DNA of 10,114 nucleotides from Pseudomonadota bacterium (GTDB lineage: Bacteria > Pseudomonadota > Alphaproteobacteria > Azospirillales > Azospirillaceae), in contig JAEYOB010000147.1 in assembly GCA_023412175.1 (NCBI GenBank), positions 1 to 10,114 on the forward strand, written 5' to 3'. The notes beneath the pieces were generated by a model. It made no database searches and was not told the origin of the DNA. It was given only the letters and a program-made list of their open reading frames with translations. Both the position numbers and the translations under genes were made by a program. Below are positions 6,804 through 10,114 of the stretch, piece by piece. The stretch's first letter is position 1, and every line of letters begins with the position of its first letter.

Positions 6804-8489
6804 TCAGTGGAAGCGGTCGAGCACGTGGCCCGGCCCCTTGGCAAGCTCCAGGCAGCGGCCGTCGCCGTAGACACGCACGCCGTTGACCCACTGGCCGACG
6901 ACGCCCTTCGGCTCGCGGATGGTGCGGGAGGCACCGCCGGGCATGTCGCTGACGCGCAGGGGCTTCGATATGCCGACCGTCTTCGGATCGAAGAGCAGCA
7001 GGTCGGCCCAGGCGCCCGGCACGATGCGGCCGCGGTCGGGAATGCCGTAGAGGTCGGCGGGATGGCTCGTCAGGCGGCGGATCCCCTCCGCCAGATCGAA
7101 GTCGCCACGGTCGCGCACCCAATGGGCCAGGAAATGCAGGCCGTAGCCGGCATCGCACATGAAGGACAGGTGCGCGCCGGCGTCGGACAGCGCGATCACG
7201 CCGGACTGGTGCTGCAGGATGGGCGCCACCCCCTCGTCGTCGGCGTTGAGCAGCTTGCCGACGAAGATGGTCTGCAGGTCCTCTTCCTGGCTGAGGTCGA
7301 AGAAGACGTCCACCGGGTCGCCGCCGCGGCGGCGCGCGATCTCGGCGACGGAGAGATTCTCGAACTCCGCCAGGGCCGGGGTGGCGGCAACGGCGACGCT
7401 GACCCGCTCCCAGTTGCCGTGGAACAGCACGCCGGGCTTCGGCGCCCGCAGGTTCTGCCGGAAAGCCTCGCGGAACGCCGGATCGGCGAAGATCCGCCGC
7501 TTCTCCGCACCGTCCACCTGGCGCACGCGGTCGAAGGCGCTGTGGCTGAAGAAGGGATAGGCGTTGTCGGCGTTGAAGTCGAAGGACAGCGGCTGGCAGG
7601 TCACCTGGGCGTGGACCGGGCGCCCCCGGTTGCGCGCGCCGGAGATCTGGTCGAGGATGGTGAGCGCCTTCTGCGGCTCCGCCTCGTTGAACATGGTGAG
7701 CGCGGCGCTCATGATCACCGGCCGGCGGGTATCGGCGCTGAGCGATTCCAGGAGATCGACCGTCGCCCGCGTGCCCGTCGCCATCTGGAACACGCCGCGC
7801 CCCTCTTCGCCCAGGACTCCGACGATGGCGCGCAGCTCCTCTTCGCTGGAGAGCGTGGAGGGCATCGGCACGCCGCCGTAGCCGCTGTGGTTCGGCGAGA
7901 AGGACGAGGCGAAGCCGATGGCGCCGGCCCGCAGGGCCTCGCGCACCGTCTCGCGCATGACGTGGAGTTCGTCGGCCGTGGGCTGTTCCCGCTCCGACGC
8001 GGCGTCGCCCATGACGGTGGTGCGCAGGGTGGAATGGCCGATCAGCACGGCGGTGTTCAGATAGGGCGACTGCCGCCGGACGAAGTCCATGTATTCGGGG
8101 AAGGTCTTGAACTCCCACCGGATGCCGGCGCGCAGCGCGTCGAGGTCCATGCCCTCGACCACCGACAGGTTCCGCATCAGCGTCTCGTTCGCCGGCGGCG
8201 GACAGGGCGCGATGCCGAACCCGCAGTTCCCCATGACGACCGTCGTCACCCCCAGCGACGAGGAAGGGGACAGCGTCGGATCCCAGGTGACCTGCGCGTC
8301 GTAATGGGTGTGAACGTCGACGAAACCTGGGCTGAGGCACAGCCCGCCAGCGTCCACCACCTCCGCCCAGCCCTCCTCCAGCGTGCCTACCGCGGCAATG
8401 CGGCCGTCCTTGATCCCGACGTCGGCCCGTACCGGTTCCGACCCCAGGCCATCGACGACCGTGGCCCCGCGGATTACCAGATCATACAT
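6804..8489 (-). CDS. amidohydrolase, N-acyl-D-amino-acid deacylase (D-aminoacylase)-like
   Basis: A 561-residue member of the cyclic amidohydrolase superfamily with the N-terminal beta-sandwich strand (L-V-I-R-G-A-T-V-V-D-G), then H-T-H-Y-D-A-Q (His60, His62), the G-N-C-G-F motif with Cys89 (bridging metal ligand in D-aminoacylase) and S-D-A-G-A-H with Asp436 (catalytic base). The C-terminal R-G-R-I-V-P-G-A-W-A-D-L segment (486-497) closes the sandwich. By eye, the two histidines that hold the tight zinc in characterised D-aminoacylases are missing: the matching places read G-V-F-Q-M-A-T-G (232-239) and V-I-M-S-A-A-L (258-264). The subgroup, which includes actinobacterial homologues, has no firm function, so D-amino-acid deacylation should not be assumed. 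GGGAG lies six bases before the ATG. It is the second gene of the operon, 46 bp after dctP. Confidence 0.9.
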   Translation of the reverse strand: MYDLVIRGATVVDGLGSEPVRADVGIKDGRIAAVGTLEEGWAEVVDAGGLCLSPGFVDVHTHYDAQVTWDPTLSPSSSLGVTTVVMGNCGFGIAPCPPPANETLMRNLSVVEGMDLDALRAGIRWEFKTFPEYMDFVRRQSPYLNTAVLIGHSTLRTTVMGDAASEREQPTADELHVMRETVREALRAGAIGFASSFSPNHSGYGGVPMPSTLSSEEELRAIVGVLGEEGRGVFQMATGTRATVDLLESLSADTRRPVIMSAALTMFNEAEPQKALTILDQISGARNRGRPVHAQVTCQPLSFDFNADNAYPFFSHSAFDRVRQVDGAEKRRIFADPAFREAFRQNLRAPKPGVLFHGNWERVSVAVAATPALAEFENLSVAEIARRRGGDPVDVFFDLSQEEDLQTIFVGKLLNADDEGVAPILQHQSGVIALSDAGAHLSFMCDAGYGLHFLAHWVRDRGDFDLAEGIRRLTSHPADLYGIPDRGRIVPGAWADLLLFDPKTVGISKPLRVSDMPGGASRTIREPKGVVGQWVNGVRVYGDGRCLELAKGPGHVLDRFH

Positions 8490-8535
8490 CCCACTCTCCC
8501 ATTGAAACGTGATGGCAGCCGTCTTTTCGCGCTGC

Positions 8536-9564
8536 TTATTTCCCGGCGATGGCGCTGTTGATGTCCTTGAGGATCTGCTCGGATTCGCCGCCGGCCCGCT
8601 TGCTCCAGGACGGCCACACGCCGTTGGCGGCGATCTCCCGGAAGCGGGCGTAGTCCTCGGGGGACGCTTCGGCGATGGTGAAGCCGGCCGTCTTCAGGTC
8701 GGCCTGCTTGGCGGCGTCGCTTTGCGGCATGAAGGTTTGCAGGGCGTCGGTCGTCTTCTTCATCTCATCGACGACGATGGCCTGGAGGTCGGCCGGGAGC
8801 TTCTCCAGCGCCTTGCGGCTCACCAGGATGCTGGTCGAGGTGAACATCAGGTTGGTGATGTAGCCGGAGCGCAGCACCTCGTTCCACTTCGAGCCGCGGA
8901 TGTTGCCGGCCCCGGTGATGACCCCGTCGAGCACGTTGCGCTGCAGGGCCGTGTAGACCTCGGTCGTCGAGAGATTGACCGGGGAGGACCCGACCTGCGA
9001 CATCAGGTCGGCCAGCTCGGGGCTGTAGACGCGCACCTTCCGGTCGCGGAACCCTTCAATTTCCTGGACCGGCTTGACGAACCAGAAGTTCATCGGCTCG
9101 AAATAGTAGCGGCCAAGCAGCTGCGCCCCGTGGTCCGCCAGAACGCGCTTCATGGCGGCATCCACCGGCGGGCTCGCCCAGGCGCGGTTGATGGCCGCCT
9201 GCCCTTCCGCCGCGCTCGTCCGGCTCGGAAGGAGGAACGGCAGCTCCGGGGCCGCCAGCACGGGGTACGTGCCGGCGCTGTAGGACGGCAGCCACTCCGT
9301 CATCTCCGCCAGGCCGTCGCGCATGACGGTGAGCGCATCGGTGACCTTGTAGGGGGTTTCCGAGTAGTAGGAGTAGCGGATGGACATGCGCCCGCCGCTG
9401 CGCTCCTCGATCTTCTTCAGCCCTTCCATCAGGCGTTTCGGATAATCGTGGGTCGTCGGCAACGCACCGTACAGGCGCCACCGGTATTCGGCGGCACCGG
9501 CATTCGAGACGCCGAGCGCGAGCATCGCGGCGGCCGCGGCGCACAAGAGCATGATCCGCTTCAT
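8536..9564 (-). CDS. dctP: TRAP transporter periplasmic solute receptor (DctP family)
   Basis: A 342-residue secreted receptor. The N-terminal signal peptide has a basic start (M-K-R), a hydrophobic core (about 5-19) and an A-G-A cleavage site near residues 22-25, just before E-Y-R-W-R-L. The mature part shows the DctP pattern: R-D-R-K-V-R-V-Y with Arg178 at the position of the conserved carboxylate-binding arginine, S-P-V-N-L-S-T-T-E-V-Y-T-A-L-Q-R (194-209) and D-G-V-I-T-G (213-218). The conserved Arg supports a carboxylate ligand. The purine-rich stretch GGAGGGAAGGAAAC lies just upstream of the ATG. It is the first gene of the operon and probably the most expressed. Unusually, two amidohydrolase genes separate it from dctQM. 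Confidence 0.95.
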   Translation of the reverse strand: MKRIMLLCAAAAAMLALGVSNAGAAEYRWRLYGALPTTHDYPKRLMEGLKKIEERSGGRMSIRYSYYSETPYKVTDALTVMRDGLAEMTEWLPSYSAGTYPVLAAPELPFLLPSRTSAAEGQAAINRAWASPPVDAAMKRVLADHGAQLLGRYYFEPMNFWFVKPVQEIEGFRDRKVRVYSPELADLMSQVGSSPVNLSTTEVYTALQRNVLDGVITGAGNIRGSKWNEVLRSGYITNLMFTSTSILVSRKALEKLPADLQAIVVDEMKKTTDALQTFMPQSDAAKQADLKTAGFTIAEASPEDYARFREIAANGVWPSWSKRAGGESEQILKDINSAIAGK

Positions 9565-9718
9565 GATCGTTTCCTTCCCTCCGTTTTCCCGTCGCCGGCT
9601 TCGTCACCCTTTTGGGGGTTCCTGCGGCTATTTATGGTTGATGATTCACCATTCATCATTTGGTCACGGCAAAACCCTGCCGACCGCTCCGCTGTGTGCG
9701 GCGCGTAGCAATCCACCC

Positions 9719-9755
9719 GTCGAGCAAGCCAAAGACGATTCAGTCTCAGCTCGAC
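9719..9755 (-). promoter_or_regulatory. stem-loop in the probable dctP mRNA leader
   Basis: Outer arms GTCGAGC (9719-9725) and GCTCGAC (9749-9755) pair perfectly. Inside them AGAC (9733-9736) and GTCT (9743-9746) pair around a six-base loop, giving one stem with an uneven internal bulge. It lies about 155-190 bases before the dctP start. No known riboswitch class is recognised and no T-tract follows, so any regulatory role is inference. Confidence 0.4.
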
Positions 9756-9786
9756 CAGTCACGTGAAAGCAAGTATCCCCGTCACA

Positions 9787-9800
9787 CTGTTCTTGAACAG
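9787..9800. promoter_or_regulatory. 14-bp dyad CTGTTCTTGAACAG, possible protein-binding site
   Basis: Perfect 6-bp arms around TT, downstream of the candidate dctP promoter. The arm spacing is wrong for a LexA box, either the CTGT-N8-ACAG type or the alphaproteobacterial GTTC-N7-GTTC type. Its even length does not fit the T-N11-A LysR rule. Binding partner unknown. Confidence 0.35.
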
Positions 9801-9821
9801 CGTCTGATGACTCAAATCGAC

Positions 9822-9837
9822 ATTCTCTATAGAGAAT
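9822..9837. promoter_or_regulatory. perfect 16-bp palindrome ATTCTCTATAGAGAAT, candidate operator
   Basis: Both halves match perfectly without a spacer. A third copy of the half-site, ATTCTC, lies at 9852-9857, where on the minus strand it is the proposed -10 element GAGAAT. The palindrome covers roughly +8 to +24 of the proposed transcript, a typical repressor position. A dimeric winged-helix repressor such as a GntR-family protein would fit, but no such gene is in the window. Confidence 0.5.
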
Positions 9838-9851
9838 TTATTACTAGACTT

Positions 9852-9881
9852 ATTCTCGCAGCACGGTGAACTGGTTGTCAA
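9852..9881 (-). promoter_or_regulatory. candidate sigma70 promoter of the dctP operon
   Basis: On the minus strand a consensus -35 TTGACA (9881-9876) is followed after 18 bp by GAGAAT (9857-9852), which matches the -10 consensus at four of six positions. It sits in the AT-rich part of the gap and points toward dctP. It implies a leader of about 280 bases. Confidence 0.5.
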
Positions 9882-10007
9882 TACTGATGGTTCGTGTATA
9901 TATCTTTTGGATTTTCCGGCCGCTGGGCACAGCCGGGTGCCGCCCTGGCCCGTGCGGGCGGAATGATCGGCCAGTCATGCCCAGCTCATCACGGAATAGG
10001 AATCATG

Positions 10008-10044
10008 CCGAAGGCGCTTGATGGCTTCCATCAAGCGCCTTCGG
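10008..10044. repeat. perfect 17-bp inverted repeat (hairpin), possible terminator
   Basis: CCGAAGGCGCTTGATGG (10008-10024) and its exact reverse complement (10028-10044) are separated by only three bases, CTT. This is by far the most stable stem-loop in the window. Neither side has a T-tract, so it is not a textbook intrinsic terminator. It may insulate the operon from a gene beyond the right edge, be a dispersed palindromic (REP-like) element, or be a DNA cruciform or recombination site. A minus-strand frame entering from the right edge stops at 10046-10048, just before the stem, which would suit a terminator, but its coding signal is weak. Confidence 0.8.
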
Positions 10045-10064
10045 TTCAGATCCGGCACACATGG

Positions 10065-10114
10065 CGCAGCAAGGCTGCGGGAAGAGGAGACGACGGCGCC
10101 TGGATGCTTCCAGG
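10065..10114. repeat. two further small hairpins at the window edge
   Basis: CGCAGC-AAG-GCTGCG (10065-10079) and CCTGGA-TGCT-TCCAGG (10099-10114) each have perfect 6-bp arms and short loops. They follow the 17-bp hairpin at spacings of about 20 bases. Both are short enough to arise by chance in GC-rich DNA, and the second ends exactly at the window edge, so it may be longer. Confidence 0.4.

Larger units (their letters stand above)
9565..10114. other. 550-bp region without a supportable gene: operon leader, promoter and structured DNA
   Basis: From about 9610 to 9910 the sequence is clearly AT-richer than the flanking genes. Read on the minus strand it holds a candidate promoter (9852-9881), a palindrome just downstream (9822-9837), a second dyad (9787-9800), a TCACGTGA palindrome (9759-9766), a stem-loop (9719-9755) and a TGATGA-N8-TCATCA repeat (9639-9658), then the dctP ribosome site. 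From 9910 the GC content rises again and hairpins follow to the window end. Short open frames exist: minus-strand frames ending at 9975 or 10046, and a plus-strand frame from 10005 off the edge. Their third-codon G/C is only about two-thirds, well below the genes here, so none is called. Confidence 0.6.

Noticed and set aside
6627..8561. Plus-strand 644-codon open frame antisense to the two amidohydrolases
   Set aside because: It spans two clearly real minus-strand genes and their junction, with a G/A/R/H-rich translation typical of a shadow frame.
9639..9658. TGATGA-N8-TCATCA inverted repeat before dctP as an operator or terminator
   Set aside because: Short, simple-sequence arms with a long spacer; it lacks a T-tract and could arise from the ATTCA/ATCA-like repeats around it.
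9759..9766. TCACGTGA palindrome as a regulator site
   Set aside because: An 8-bp palindrome is expected by chance at this scale and no matching bacterial regulator is evident.
9787..9800. LexA/SOS box
   Set aside because: CTGTTCTTGAACAG has six bases between CTGT and ACAG instead of eight, and does not fit the alphaproteobacterial GTTC-N7-GTTC direct repeat.
9975..10114. 3' end of a gene entering from the right on the minus strand (frames stopping at 9975 or 10046), or a plus-strand gene starting at 10005
   Set aside because: All three short frames have only about two-thirds G/C at third positions, no recognisable motif, and run through the 17-bp hairpin or next to it.
1..10114. Mobile element, CRISPR array, tRNA, rRNA or defence system
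   Set aside because: No transposase, integrase, nuclease, repeat-spacer pattern or RNA gene was seen; the genes are ordinary metabolic and transport families with uniform composition.

Overview
This is a high-GC chromosomal or megaplasmid window. Nine complete genes and one gene fragment fill about the first 9.56 kb, and 550 bp of AT-richer, structured non-coding DNA lies at the right end. The very strong G/C preference at third codon positions, the TRAP transporter and the mix of class III CoA-transferase, amidohydrolase and SDR genes suggest a soil or plant-associated alphaproteobacterium (Azospirillum/Rhodospirillales-like). That placement is an inference from composition and gene content; no marker gene is present.

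Layout, left to right. (1) On the minus strand, a CaiB/BaiF class III CoA-transferase (89-1282) overlaps by one base the first 29 codons of an enoyl-CoA hydratase/isomerase that runs off the left edge. (2) A LysR-type regulator (1582-2499, plus) diverges from this pair across a 299-bp control region that contains a good T-N11-A dyad. (3) Seven minus-strand genes follow in one direction and read from right to left: a TRAP solute receptor (9564-8536), a D-aminoacylase-like amidohydrolase (8489-6804), a COG3618/LigI-like amidohydrolase (6781-5924), TRAP small permease dctQ (5918-5394), TRAP large permease dctM (5397-4102), a short-chain dehydrogenase (4078-3371) and an alpha/beta hydrolase (3329-2517). 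Gaps inside the run are 46 bp or less, and two junctions overlap or abut at GTGA/ATGA, so it is almost certainly one operon. It ends convergently against lysR, 17 bp away. (4) The region 9565-10114 holds a candidate sigma70 promoter, a perfect 16-bp palindrome, a second 14-bp dyad, a leader stem-loop and a 17-bp perfect hairpin.

How the genes may work together (inference): a periplasmic receptor and its TRAP permease import an organic acid, probably a carboxylate or an N-acyl or lactone compound. Two amidohydrolases and an alpha/beta hydrolase open amide, lactone or ester bonds, the SDR oxidises or reduces a hydroxyl/carbonyl, and the divergent CoA-transferase plus crotonase feed the acid into CoA-thioester metabolism under LysR control. 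The substrate cannot be read from the sequence. No phage, transposase, CRISPR, tRNA or rRNA was seen. The window looks like an ordinary catabolic locus of unassigned substrate, not a defence or mobile system.
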